Assembly: GCA_025357795.1 (NCBI GenBank) | Contig: JANYLN010000010.1 | Span: 1-36,931 of the forward strand | Direction: 5' to 3' | DNA: 36,931 nt | Source of the DNA: Planctomycetota bacterium | GTDB taxonomy: Bacteria > Planctomycetota > Phycisphaerae > UBA1845 > JANYLN01 | Shown: positions 26,583 to 34,501 of the stretch, piece by piece | Position numbering within the stretch: the first letter of the stretch is position 1 | How the letters are laid out: every line of letters starts with the position of its first letter | The notes under the pieces: model-generated | The model's input: only the letters and a program-made list of their open reading frames with translations | Told to the model about the DNA's origin: nothing | Databases searched by the model: none | Position numbers and translations under genes: made by a program

Positions 26583-26599
26583 CAATTGGCTACTGACAG
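26583..26599 (-). repeat. member of a dispersed intergenic repeat
   Basis: CAATTGGCTACTGACAG is the reverse-complement relative (14 of 17 bases) of the repeat between cysS and ruvC. Confidence 0.35.
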
Positions 26600-26623
26600 A
26601 AGAAAACTTGTAGGGCAACTCCA

Positions 26624-27682
26624 ATGGAAATAGCACTGGTTGGGCCTCCACTTTCGGGCAAGAGCACCCTGTTTCAGGCGGTCAGCGGGCATGCCCCGGG
26701 GCACAGCGGCGTGGAGACGCGGGCGATGGTCAAGGTGCCCGATCCGCGGGTGGACTGGCTGAGCGGGAAGTTCGCCAGCAAGAAGACCACGTACGCGACG
26801 TTCAACGTGCTGGACATGCCGGGCTTCTCGCAGGAGACGCCGAGCCAACAGGCGGAGTTCCGCCGGCACATGGGGTCCCTGCGCAGTTGCGACGGGCTGG
26901 TGGCGGTGGTGCGGGCGTTTGCGGGGGCGGACGTGCCGGCGTACCGCGGCAAGGTGGACCCGATCCGCGATATCCAGGAACTGCGGACGGAGCTGATGTT
27001 CGCTGACCTGGAGCAGGTCGCCAACCGGATCGACCGGCTGAAAAAGCAGCTAACCAAGCCAGTCAAGACGCAGGAGCAGGACAAGCGGGAGCTGGATCTG
27101 CAGGAGCGGTGCCAGAAGGCCCTGGAAAACGACATGCCGCTATCCGAGGTGCTGCGCGACCCGGAAGAGGCCAAGATGGTCAGTTCGTTCGCGTTTTTGA
27201 CGCAAAAGCCGCTGCTGGTGGTGTTGAACGTGGCGGAGACGGAGGCCAGCAAGCCGGTCGAGAAGGAAATGCTGTACGCGGCGGCGACGATCAATCTCAG
27301 CGCGAGGCTGGAAGCGGATCTGTCGCAGCTGTCCGGGGACGATCAGAAGACGTTCCTGGCGGAGTACGGTCTGACGGAGCCGGTCCGCGGGCGGTTCCTG
27401 CAGGCGTGTATGCAGGCGATCGGGCTGGTGTCGTTCCTGACGTGCGGGGAGGATGAGAGCCGGGCGTGGCCTATCCGCAACGGGACAACCGCGGTCGATG
27501 CGGCGGGGACGATTCACAGCGATCTGGCGCGCGGGTTCATCCGGGCGGAGACGGTGGCGTACGAGGACCTCAAGGCGGCAGGGGACATGAAGACATCGCG
27601 GGCGAACGGGAAGATCCGCCTGGAGGGGAAAGAGTACGTGGTGAAGGATGGGGATATTTTGAATATTCGGTTCTCGGTTTAG
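26624..27682 (+). CDS. divergent YchF/OLA1-type nucleotide-binding protein
   Basis: This 352-residue P-loop protein is related to YchF, the ATP-preferring member of the Obg group that binds ribosomes. The C-terminal TGS-like domain is well conserved: FLTCGEDESRAWPIRNGT, AAGTIHSDLARGFIRAE and YVVKDGDILNIRFSV. The nucleotide site differs from standard YchF: the P-loop reads GPPLSGKST rather than GLPNVGKST, the switch-2 motif is DMPGF rather than DIAGL, and the base-recognition motif is NVAE. It is probably a paralogue and not the housekeeping copy, with the role inferred from the family. A coiled-coil stretch lies at about 120-165. Confidence 0.75.
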   Translation: MEIALVGPPLSGKSTLFQAVSGHAPGHSGVETRAMVKVPDPRVDWLSGKFASKKTTYATFNVLDMPGFSQETPSQQAEFRRHMGSLRSCDGLVAVVRAFAGADVPAYRGKVDPIRDIQELRTELMFADLEQVANRIDRLKKQLTKPVKTQEQDKRELDLQERCQKALENDMPLSEVLRDPEEAKMVSSFAFLTQKPLLVVLNVAETEASKPVEKEMLYAAATINLSARLEADLSQLSGDDQKTFLAEYGLTEPVRGRFLQACMQAIGLVSFLTCGEDESRAWPIRNGTTAVDAAGTIHSDLARGFIRAETVAYEDLKAAGDMKTSRANGKIRLEGKEYVVKDGDILNIRFSV

Positions 27683-27814
27683 CGCAGGGGGCGGTGTTGG
27701 TTGTTATGTGGTGGTCGGTAATTGTTGACGGGAACGACTACAACGATCACGGCAGAGAGGGCGGCTGTGCCACAATAACAGCAACAGCCACGGCCCCGCT
27801 GAAGCAGGAATTTG

Positions 27815-27840
27815 AACAAACGCGTCCCTTCTAGGACACG
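27815..27840 (-). terminator. intrinsic terminator of the kinase gene
   Basis: On the minus strand, CGTGTCC (27840-27834) pairs with GGACGCG (27827-27821), loop TAGAAG, 7 bp with one T-G pair, followed by TTTGTT. It begins 8 nt after the kinase stop. Confidence 0.65.
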
Positions 27841-27847
27841 GCGGGGT

Positions 27848-30800
27848 TTAGCGGGCGGCGGTGCCGGGGCGGGTTGGGCGGAGGCGCTGTTGCTGGTACT
27901 GGGCGGCGCGGGTACGGTCGGGGGAGTTGCCTGAGCCTAGCAGGGTATGGATTCGTGTGTCGCCTTGGGCGGGCTGGAACATCACCCAGGCGGTTGGCGG
28001 GTCCATGGCGCCATCGACGGGCAGGCGGGTTTGCAGGGGCTTGTGGCCCAGCGAGCGCAAGGCCGAGAGCAGGCGGTGGCGGGTCAGCTGGCCCCAGTCG
28101 GCGATGAGGCGCGGGTCGATGGCGGGGTCGGGTTGGGAGGCGGCGGCGCGGGAGGCCCAGAGGGGGAGTTCCGTTTCGCTCGCCCAGGTCTTGGCCCAAC
28201 GAGTCAATTCTTCGCGGTTTACCTTCTGCAGTAAGTCGGGGGAGCGGTGCGCCAATTCCAGGTAGAACGGGTAGTTGCCGAGCACGTGGCGGTCGTAGTG
28301 GGCGAGGTTGAAGAGCCTGAGGGAATCGCCTGCGCCGGCGGCGGCGAGCATGCGGCCATCGGGGCTGAAGGTTAGCGACCAGGCCAGGCGAGGGCCGGCC
28401 TGGAGGGTGGCGATGCAGCGGCCCGAGGGGAGTTGCCAGAGGCGGATGGTGCGGTTGTGATCGGCGGAGGCGAGGGTGCGGCCATCGGGGCTGAAGGCGA
28501 GGGAGTAGGTCGTGCCGGCGGCCCCCTCGATGTCGGTCAGGCGGTTGGAGGCGAGGTCCCAGCGTGTCACGCCGCTGTCGGAGGCGTAGGCGAGGGTGTG
28601 GCCATCGGGGCTGAAGGCGATGGTGCGGATGCGGCCATCGCGGCTCTGGATGCAGGCCTTCCAGTCATCGGCGGAGTCCCACACTTCGATAGTGTTGCCG
28701 GACACGGCCGCGAGGCGTGACCCGTCGGGGCTGAACGCGAGGCTGGAGACGCTGGTGGCGGGCTGGGGACCGGCGTGCGTTTTGACGCACTGCAGGGACG
28801 AGGTATTCCAGAGGCGGATCTGGCCGTCGGCGGCGCCGCTGGCGAGGCGGTGGCCATCGGGGGAGAAGACCAGGCAGAGGACGCGGTCGGTGTGGCCTGT
28901 GAGGCGGGCCAGTTGCCGGCCGGTGACGGCGTCGTGCAGGACGATCTCGTGGCCGTCGGGCCAGGCGAGCAGTTTGCCGACGGGGCTGCAGGCGAGGGAT
29001 TGCTGGGCGTCGGCGAGGTCGGGGTTGTCCCAATCGACGGCGGGGGCGGTCGCTGGGGCGGGCAGGGCGTTGGCGATCGCGGCGGTGCACTGGCCGGTCG
29101 AGAGGTCCCAGAGGCGGACGGAGCCTCGCTCGTCGCGGGAGACGAGGGTCTTGCCGTCGGGGGCGAACCGTGCGGCCAGGACGCTGCCTGCGTGGCCCGG
29201 GAGGGCGAGCATGGGCCTGGCGGCGGAGACGTCCCATATTTTTAGAATGCCGAGGGTGCTGGCGGTGGCGAGTATGTCACCGTGGGGGCTGTAGGCGAGG
29301 GTGACGACGGGCTTGAGCGGCTCGGCGAGGCCCTCGACGTGGGCGGGGATGGTCGCGGTGCAGCGGCCGGTCGAGAGGTCCCAGAGTTTCACGTTGCCGT
29401 GGATGTCGCCGGCGGCGAGGGTGCGGCCATCGGGGGCGAAGGCGACGGAGTGGATCCAGCAGCCGGAGTCCTCGAGGCTGGCCAGGCAGGTGCCGTCGGA
29501 GGTCTGCCAGAGGACGATGGTGCCATCCCAACTGGCGGAGGCGAGGAGGCGGCCATCGGGGCTGAAGGCGACGCAGGAGACGGTGTCGAGGTGGGTATCG
29601 AGCGTTGCCCGGGGCTGACGGGTTTCGACGTCCCAGAGGATCACGGTGTGGTCGAAGCCGGCGGAGGCGATCGTGCGGCCATCGGGGCTGAAGGCTACGC
29701 CGGAGACCGGACCTTTGTGGGCGGAGAGGGTCGCCAGGGGCTGGCCCGTTGCGAGGTCCCAGAGGATTACGTCCCTGGCTGCGCAGGAGGCGAGGGTGTT
29801 GCCATTGGGGCTGAAGGCGAGGCGGTTAGCCGGGCGGCAACTTGCGGGAAGGGCCGTGCTGAGGCCTGAGTCCTGGGTGGTGAGAACGGCAGGACCGGGG
29901 GGGGGCGAGAGTTTGGCGGCGCAGCGGCCTGTGGCGGTGTCGAGGAGGCGGACGGTCTGGTCGCTGCTGATGCAGGCGAGGGTTTGGCCGTCGGGGGCGA
30001 AGGCGAGGGAGGTCACGTCGGGGGCCTGCGTCAGGATGGTCGAGGTCAGTTTGCAGGCGGGGACGTCCCAGAGTTTGAGGGCGCCGGCGACGTCGGCGGT
30101 GGCGAGTTTTGTGCCATCGGGGGCGAAGGCCACGGAGCAGAGCGGCCTGGTGGAGGCGAGGGCCTTGGCGAGGCAGGGCTGGGTTGCGTAGGTTTCGCGG
30201 AGGGCCCAGAGGGACTGGAGGTCGCCCGGCTGCTGGAGGAACTCGCGCCAGAGGATGTACTCGCCCTGGGCGATATCGCCTGCGAGGACGAGGCTGCGGC
30301 CCTGTTCGATGCGGCGGGTGTGGAGTTCGCCTGCGAGGTCGCGGGAAGTGCTCTCCGCCTGCTGGCGGGCGGCGACGGCCTGGGTTGAGGCGGCGTGGGC
30401 GATCTGGCGCTGGTGTTCGGCGCGGGTGTAGAGGGACGACATCGAGACCGCGACGACCAGGGCGGCGACGAGCACGGCGGCGACGATGCCGACGGGGAGC
30501 TTGTAGCGGCGGAGGGTCTTTCGCAGGACGTACCAACCGCTGTCGCGCTTGGCCTCGACGGCTTCGCCTGCCATGTAGCGGCCTATGTCGGCGGCGAGGG
30601 CGCCGGCGGAGTCGTAGCGGTCGGCCTTGTCCTTGGAGAGGGTCTTGAGGACGATGGTCTCGAGGTCATTGCGGATCGCGCGGTAGATGGTGCTGGGGCG
30701 GGCGGGTTTGGCCTGGGCGATGTTCTTCAATACGTCCGCCATCTGGCCTACGACGGGGTAGGGGTAGCGGCCCGTGAGGGCTTCGTAAAGGATGACGCCG

Positions 30801-31630
30801 AGGGTGTAGACGTCGGTGCGGCTGTCGACGTCGCGGGGGCTGCCGAGGGCCTGCTCGGGGGCCATGTAGGGCAGGGTGCCCAGGACCTCGCCGCTGACGC
30901 TGAGCAGGAGGGATTCGGCGTGGGGGGAGGCGTGGGTGGTTTTGGCGAGGCCGAAATCCAGCAGGTGGGGTTCGCCCTGGGTATCGACGAGGATATTGCT
31001 GGGCTTGAGGTCGCGGTGGATGACGCCGCGCTGGTGGGCGTAGTTGACGGCGAGGCAGATCTTCTGCATGAGGCGGAGGCGCTGCTCGACGGGCAGGTCG
31101 CGGGCCTTACTGTAGCGGTCGAGGCGTTGGCCTTCGATGTAGTCCATGGCGAAGTAGTAGCGGCCTCGGGAGAGTCCGCTGTCGTGGATGGCGACGATGT
31201 TGGGGTGGGAGAGGCTGGCGGCGAGTTCGATCTCGCGTTCGAAGCGTCGCCTGTCGGAATCGCTGGCAAGGGGGCCTTCGAGCAAGACCTTGAGGGCGAC
31301 GGTGCGACGGGTGCCGACCTGGCGGGCCTTGTAGACGACGCCCATGCCGCCGCGGCCTATTTCTTCGAGGACCTCGTAGCCTTCGATGAACTGCAGGTCG
31401 GGGTTGAGGCCGGGGGTAGCGGGCCTGCTGGGGCGGTCCTTATCGAGCAGGGCGCGGACGCTCTCGAGCAGGACCTCGTTGGCGCGGGCGTCATCGACCC
31501 ATTGGCGACAGCGGGGGCAGTCGGCGAGGTGCGCGCGGATCGAGGCGGCGCTGTCGGGGGGGCAGGTCCCCTTGACGTAGGCGTCGAGTTGCTCTTCGGT
31601 CGGGCAGTGTTGTTCGTGACTGTCAGCCAT
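27848..31630 (-). CDS. membrane Ser/Thr protein kinase with zinc-finger N-terminus and 14 WD40 repeats
   Basis: This 1260-residue protein has four parts. Residues 8-45 form an anti-sigma-like zinc finger (HLADCPRC, 34-41). Residues 85-350 are a Hanks-type kinase: glycine loop IGRGGMGVVY, Lys114, HRDLKPSN (205-212), DFGLAK (225-230) and APEQ. A membrane helix lies at 379-400. Beyond it are 14 WD40 repeats, each with a core like VAFSPDG, enough for two seven-bladed propellers. A tail of about 100 residues closes the protein. The kinase faces the cytoplasm and the propellers the periplasm. It probably senses a ligand or partner and phosphorylates targets. It follows the ECF sigma gene on the same strand, the known planctomycete kinase-sigma pairing. 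Confidence 0.9.
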   Translation of the reverse strand: MADSHEQHCPTEEQLDAYVKGTCPPDSAASIRAHLADCPRCRQWVDDARANEVLLESVRALLDKDRPSRPATPGLNPDLQFIEGYEVLEEIGRGGMGVVYKARQVGTRRTVALKVLLEGPLASDSDRRRFEREIELAASLSHPNIVAIHDSGLSRGRYYFAMDYIEGQRLDRYSKARDLPVEQRLRLMQKICLAVNYAHQRGVIHRDLKPSNILVDTQGEPHLLDFGLAKTTHASPHAESLLLSVSGEVLGTLPYMAPEQALGSPRDVDSRTDVYTLGVILYEALTGRYPYPVVGQMADVLKNIAQAKPARPSTIYRAIRNDLETIVLKTLSKDKADRYDSAGALAADIGRYMAGEAVEAKRDSGWYVLRKTLRRYKLPVGIVAAVLVAALVVAVSMSSLYTRAEHQRQIAHAASTQAVAARQQAESTSRDLAGELHTRRIEQGRSLVLAGDIAQGEYILWREFLQQPGDLQSLWALRETYATQPCLAKALASTRPLCSVAFAPDGTKLATADVAGALKLWDVPACKLTSTILTQAPDVTSLAFAPDGQTLACISSDQTVRLLDTATGRCAAKLSPPPGPAVLTTQDSGLSTALPASCRPANRLAFSPNGNTLASCAARDVILWDLATGQPLATLSAHKGPVSGVAFSPDGRTIASAGFDHTVILWDVETRQPRATLDTHLDTVSCVAFSPDGRLLASASWDGTIVLWQTSDGTCLASLEDSGCWIHSVAFAPDGRTLAAGDIHGNVKLWDLSTGRCTATIPAHVEGLAEPLKPVVTLAYSPHGDILATASTLGILKIWDVSAARPMLALPGHAGSVLAARFAPDGKTLVSRDERGSVRLWDLSTGQCTAAIANALPAPATAPAVDWDNPDLADAQQSLACSPVGKLLAWPDGHEIVLHDAVTGRQLARLTGHTDRVLCLVFSPDGHRLASGAADGQIRLWNTSSLQCVKTHAGPQPATSVSSLAFSPDGSRLAAVSGNTIEVWDSADDWKACIQSRDGRIRTIAFSPDGHTLAYASDSGVTRWDLASNRLTDIEGAAGTTYSLAFSPDGRTLASADHNRTIRLWQLPSGRCIATLQAGPRLAWSLTFSPDGRMLAAAGAGDSLRLFNLAHYDRHVLGNYPFYLELAHRSPDLLQKVNREELTRWAKTWASETELPLWASRAAASQPDPAIDPRLIADWGQLTRHRLLSALRSLGHKPLQTRLPVDGAMDPPTAWVMFQPAQGDTRIHTLLGSGNSPDRTRAAQYQQQRLRPTRPGTAAR

Positions 31631-31790
31631 ATCCTGTCGCGTTCTGCTGCGCGGCCTGGTTGGGGCGGCGCGTCATATCTGAAATCGACTTCGATGAGGT
31701 CGGGACCTATTCACTATTGCAGGCCAGCGCGGGGAACCTTTCTTACGGCCGGCCTGGGTGGGCGGTTACGGGCCGGCAGTGGCCGGCGGG

Positions 31791-32405
31791 TCACTCCATT
31801 TCGGGCAGCAGTTCACGGATTCGTTTGAGTATGCGGTGCTTGGCAATGAAGACCGCGTTGCTGGTCATGTCGAGCTGTTCGGCGACCTTTCGGGCGGGCA
31901 GGCCTTCCTGGGCGAACAGCTCGAAGGCGCGGAAGGACCTGGGGTCGAACTCGGTGCGGACCTGCTGGAGGCAGTGGCGGAGGGTAGCCTCGCGCCACTC
32001 CTGTTCCCAGACCTGTTCGAGCTGGTCGTCGGCGGGCTGGCGGGAGAAGAAGTCGGTCTGGTCGGCGGTATTGCCCACATCGATCTGGCGGTGCTTGCGT
32101 TTGTCGAAGGTATTGAGGATCCAGTGGCGGGCGATGCCGAAGAGCCAGTGGCGGAGGCGGCCCTTTTCGGGGTTGTACTTGCCCTCGCGGTAGGCGGTGA
32201 AGAAGGCCAGGAGGGCCATCTGGGCGGCGTCCTGGGCGTCTTCCTGACCCAGGCCGGTTCGACGGGCGGTGCGGACGATCATGGGGCGGTAGCGTTCGGT
32301 GAAGGTCTTCCAGATGGCGTGGTCGGCGGGGTTCTTCAGGCGCTCCAGCAGGAACGTGGTGGTTACGGCGGTGAGGGGATCGGGTGTCGGCTGTTCCTGC
32401 GGCAT
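31791..32405 (-). CDS. ECF sigma factor paired with the kinase
   Basis: This is a 204-residue sigma factor. Region 2 runs from RERY-type ERYRPMIVRTARR through AQDAAQMALLAFF and RLRHWLFGIARHWI, the -10 reader. Region 4 has ARKVAEQLDMTSNAVFIAKH, the -35 reader, and region 3 is absent, as in ECF factors. ATG 32405 is used. The frame extends to a TTG at 32462, but neither start has a strong ribosome-binding site. It lies 160 nt upstream of the kinase gene, whose zinc-finger N-terminus resembles anti-sigma domains. The kinase is therefore the likely regulator, by contact or phosphorylation. A good promoter sits 95 nt upstream. Confidence 0.88.
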   Translation of the reverse strand: MPQEQPTPDPLTAVTTTFLLERLKNPADHAIWKTFTERYRPMIVRTARRTGLGQEDAQDAAQMALLAFFTAYREGKYNPEKGRLRHWLFGIARHWILNTFDKRKHRQIDVGNTADQTDFFSRQPADDQLEQVWEQEWREATLRHCLQQVRTEFDPRSFRAFELFAQEGLPARKVAEQLDMTSNAVFIAKHRILKRIRELLPEME

Positions 32406-32499
32406 AGGGGCATTCCCGGCCAGGGCGGCGAGCGGCGGCGAGGCATCGCAGCTACGACTCAAGCGATGCCGGGTGCGGCTCGGGTCCTTCTATTGCGAC

Positions 32500-32529
32500 A
32501 CTATACCGCAGGAGTGCGGGTGGGCTCAA
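32500..32529 (-). promoter_or_regulatory. sigma-70-type promoter of the ECF sigma-kinase pair
   Basis: On the minus strand, TTGAGC (32529-32524), an 18-nt spacer and TATAGT (32505-32500) precede the sigma gene, giving a leader of about 90 nt. Confidence 0.65.
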
Positions 32530-32575
32530 GGCGGAAAAGCAGGAGGGGGTGCTGGGGCCCAAGCGGCAGACGAGC

Positions 32576-32600
32576 AAAAAGGGCGCGCCAAAGCACACCC
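32576..32600 (-). terminator. intrinsic terminator of the small lipoprotein gene
   Basis: On the minus strand, GGGTGTGC (32600-32593) pairs with GCGCGCCC (32588-32581) across TTTG, followed by TTTTT. It is 8 bp with two G-U pairs, just after the lipoprotein gene and before the ECF promoter. Confidence 0.8.
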
Positions 32601-32644
32601 TTGATAGATCAAAGCGTCAAACCTGGGTTTTTCGGCCTGGAGGC

Positions 32645-32851
32645 TTAGCGGATGATCCACTTGCTGAGGCGGCTGGGATGGTCCTCGAGGAGGACACTGT
32701 CGATGTCCTCGTTGAGTTCGAGGAGGTTGTACTGGGTGACCTGCCCGATGTTGTGGGCCCGCTCGGCCGGAGACTCCGTAAGGGTCGCACAGCCAGTCAG
32801 GGCCACCGGAACCAAGATCAAGCCAAGCAAGGCTACAAGTGACTTGTTCAT
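32645..32851 (-). CDS. small secreted lipoprotein
   Basis: This is a 68-residue precursor. The signal sequence MNKSLVALLGLILVPVAL ends in a lipobox LTGC, so the mature chain starts with a lipid-bearing Cys. The mature part is about 47 residues, acidic in its first half (HNIGQVTQYNLLELNEDI) and ending in KWIIR. It has no recognised domain. It would be anchored to a membrane, and function is unknown. The ATG at 32851 has AGGAG 10 nt upstream. The frame back to 32872 has none. It has its own promoter and terminator, so it forms a transcription unit by itself. Confidence 0.7.
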   Translation of the reverse strand: MNKSLVALLGLILVPVALTGCATLTESPAERAHNIGQVTQYNLLELNEDIDSVLLEDHPSRLSKWIIR

Positions 32852-32927
32852 CGTTGCACCGCTCCTGGACACGGCCCAAACACAAAGAACCCTGGTACTG
32901 CTTCGAGCATCTTTTTACGACTGACAG

Positions 32928-32956
32928 ATTGTAAGTTCTGGTGGAATCTGTGTCAA
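32928..32956 (-). promoter_or_regulatory. near-consensus promoter of the small lipoprotein gene
   Basis: On the minus strand, TTGACA (32956-32951), a 17-nt spacer and TACAAT (32933-32928) are one mismatch from the sigma-70 ideal, giving a leader of about 70 nt. It is the strongest promoter visible in the window. Confidence 0.82.
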
Positions 32957-33030
32957 CGAAAGCTATTGGCATTTCTGACATAACGGCATGTGGGACGGCA
33001 TTTTCCAGTACGCAGGGGGTCGGTACGCAA

Positions 33031-33060
33031 GCGGCCCCGTCAGTAACATGACAGGGCCGC
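33031..33060 (-). terminator. hairpin after the polysaccharide export gene
   Basis: GCGGCCC-C-GTCA (33031-33042) pairs with TGAC-A-GGGCCGC (33049-33060) around the loop GTAACA, 11 bp with one mismatch. It lies 30 nt beyond the stop of the export gene. There is no U-tract, so it may stop transcription poorly or protect the 3' end. Confidence 0.5.
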
Positions 33061-33090
33061 GCGGAAATCGTCCGCCTGTGTCACCAAGCG

Positions 33091-34302
33091 TCACTGGGGG
33101 GCGGGCAGGTTGCTCTGGATGTTCTGCAGCTGGTTCTGGCGAATGAGGGTGCCGAAGGGGTTGAAGGTGTTATCGATGCTGCTGTTGTTGGTGCCCACGC
33201 TGGCCCGCTTGGCGTTGTTGTTCAGGAAGTCCAGGCCGGTCACGTTATAGGTCACGACGGCCGTGGCACCGGCACGGAGGAAGATGTTCTTGTTGAACCA
33301 TTCCTCGGCCCGGGTCAGGGCGGTCTCGGGGACCCAGAGGATGTCGCCCGGGGCGAGGGTGATGTTGGGGTCCTTGCCCTTCTGGATGCGTTCGACGTCC
33401 AGTTTGACGTGCTTGTCAGTGCCATCGGGCATGCGGCGGATGAGGGTCATATCCTTGGGGGTCACGTCGGTGCGGATGCCGCCGGCGGCGGCGATCACCT
33501 GGAGGACATTCATCTCGGTGCCGGGGGGGTTCATCTGGACGTGGGGGGCCATGACGAGGCCGCCTACGAAGATGGCGTTGGGCTGGGCGGCCTGGACGAT
33601 GACGACGTCGCCATTCTGCAGGGGTTCCATGGTCAGGGTTTGCTGGAGCTGGTCCGGTTGGAACAGGTTGAACGTCATCTGCTGGTCGGGGCTGCGCAGG
33701 CGGCGGAGCAGGACCTCGCCGCTGGCGACGTTGGAGGCGCCGCCTGCGCCGGTGATCGCGTAGAGGAGGTTGCGCTGGGTGCGGGGGAGTTGGACGAGGC
33801 CGGGCTGGCTGACCGCCCCGGTGACGAGGACGGTGACGGCCTCGGGCTTGACCAGTTCGACGTTGATGGCGGCCTGCCGGTAGACACTGGGGACGTATGC
33901 GTTCTGGATGGCCTTTTCGACGTCCTGGAATTCCATGCCTTCGACGTGCACGCGGCCTACGATGGGCAGGTCGATGTTGCCCTCGCGATCGACGCGGACG
34001 GGGATGGGAACGACGACACCGGTCTGCTCGACGCCGGTCAGGCGGATGCCGAGGACATCGCCCGGGCCTACGCGGTAGGGGCCCATGTAGTGATCACCCA
34101 TGGTCTGGGCGGGCTGCGTAGTGGGTGGGGCAGTGGAGACGTGCGGGGTCTGCTGGGCCTGCATGAACTGCTGGAGCGAGATGCGGTTGTCCGAGCAGCC
34201 GAGCAGTCCGGCCAGGGGCAGCAGGAGGGCGACGACTGCCAACGGAATCCACAGCGAGGTGACCGACCCGCGAAACTGTCCAGGGTTTTGCATCGTGTTC
34301 AT
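33091..34302 (-). CDS. Wza-type polysaccharide export lipoprotein with SLBB domains
   Basis: This is a 403-residue outer-membrane secretin-like protein. The N-terminus has a basic stretch, a hydrophobic signal (WIPLAVVALLLPLAG) and lipobox LLGC with acceptor Cys36. A polysaccharide export domain begins near residue 75 (YRVGPGDVLGIRLTG), and two SLBB beta-grasp units follow (about 155-310). They include VTGAVSQPGLVQLPR and IFVGGLVMAPHVQ. Such proteins form the periplasmic channel for capsule or exopolysaccharide. No polymerase or co-polymerase gene is next to it in this window. The ATG at 34302 has AGGAG 8 nt upstream. An operator-like palindrome overlaps its promoter region. Confidence 0.87.
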   Translation of the reverse strand: MNTMQNPGQFRGSVTSLWIPLAVVALLLPLAGLLGCSDNRISLQQFMQAQQTPHVSTAPPTTQPAQTMGDHYMGPYRVGPGDVLGIRLTGVEQTGVVVPIPVRVDREGNIDLPIVGRVHVEGMEFQDVEKAIQNAYVPSVYRQAAINVELVKPEAVTVLVTGAVSQPGLVQLPRTQRNLLYAITGAGGASNVASGEVLLRRLRSPDQQMTFNLFQPDQLQQTLTMEPLQNGDVVIVQAAQPNAIFVGGLVMAPHVQMNPPGTEMNVLQVIAAAGGIRTDVTPKDMTLIRRMPDGTDKHVKLDVERIQKGKDPNITLAPGDILWVPETALTRAEEWFNKNIFLRAGATAVVTYNVTGLDFLNNNAKRASVGTNNSSIDNTFNPFGTLIRQNQLQNIQSNLPAPQ

Positions 34303-34412
34303 GTCTGCGACTCCTGATTTCGTGTGTGCGGGATGTGCCCAGCCGATGCTTTATTGGCTGCCTGAGGGCCGGACCAGCTGTAAGTCAGAGTCCTCAGGGG
34401 CAGCGCGTCCTC

Positions 34413-34436
34413 ATTGCGTAATTCTTTGTACGCAAT
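34413..34436. promoter_or_regulatory. operator-like palindrome upstream of the polysaccharide export gene
   Basis: ATTGCGTA (34413-34420) and its exact complement TACGCAAT (34429-34436) flank 8 nt. On the minus strand a TTGACT (34450-34445) precedes it, and an AAGAAT (34426-34421) in its centre sits 18 nt away, as a -10 would. A dimeric repressor could bind here and block the start. Confidence 0.5.
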
Positions 34437-34501
34437 CCGGCACAAGTCAAACGGTCGCATCAAATTAGGCAAGGGTTCTTTCAGAATTGGGGAGGGGCCG
34501 A

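Noticed and set aside
28300-30150. Repeated DNA blocks that could pass for a repeat array
   Set aside because: They are the coding sequence of WD40 repeats in the kinase, with irregular spacing. They are not CRISPR or satellite DNA.
30395-31828. A 477-codon plus-strand frame opposite the kinase
   Set aside because: Its composition (Gly, Ala, Val) mirrors the codon bias of the kinase and it crosses two genes.
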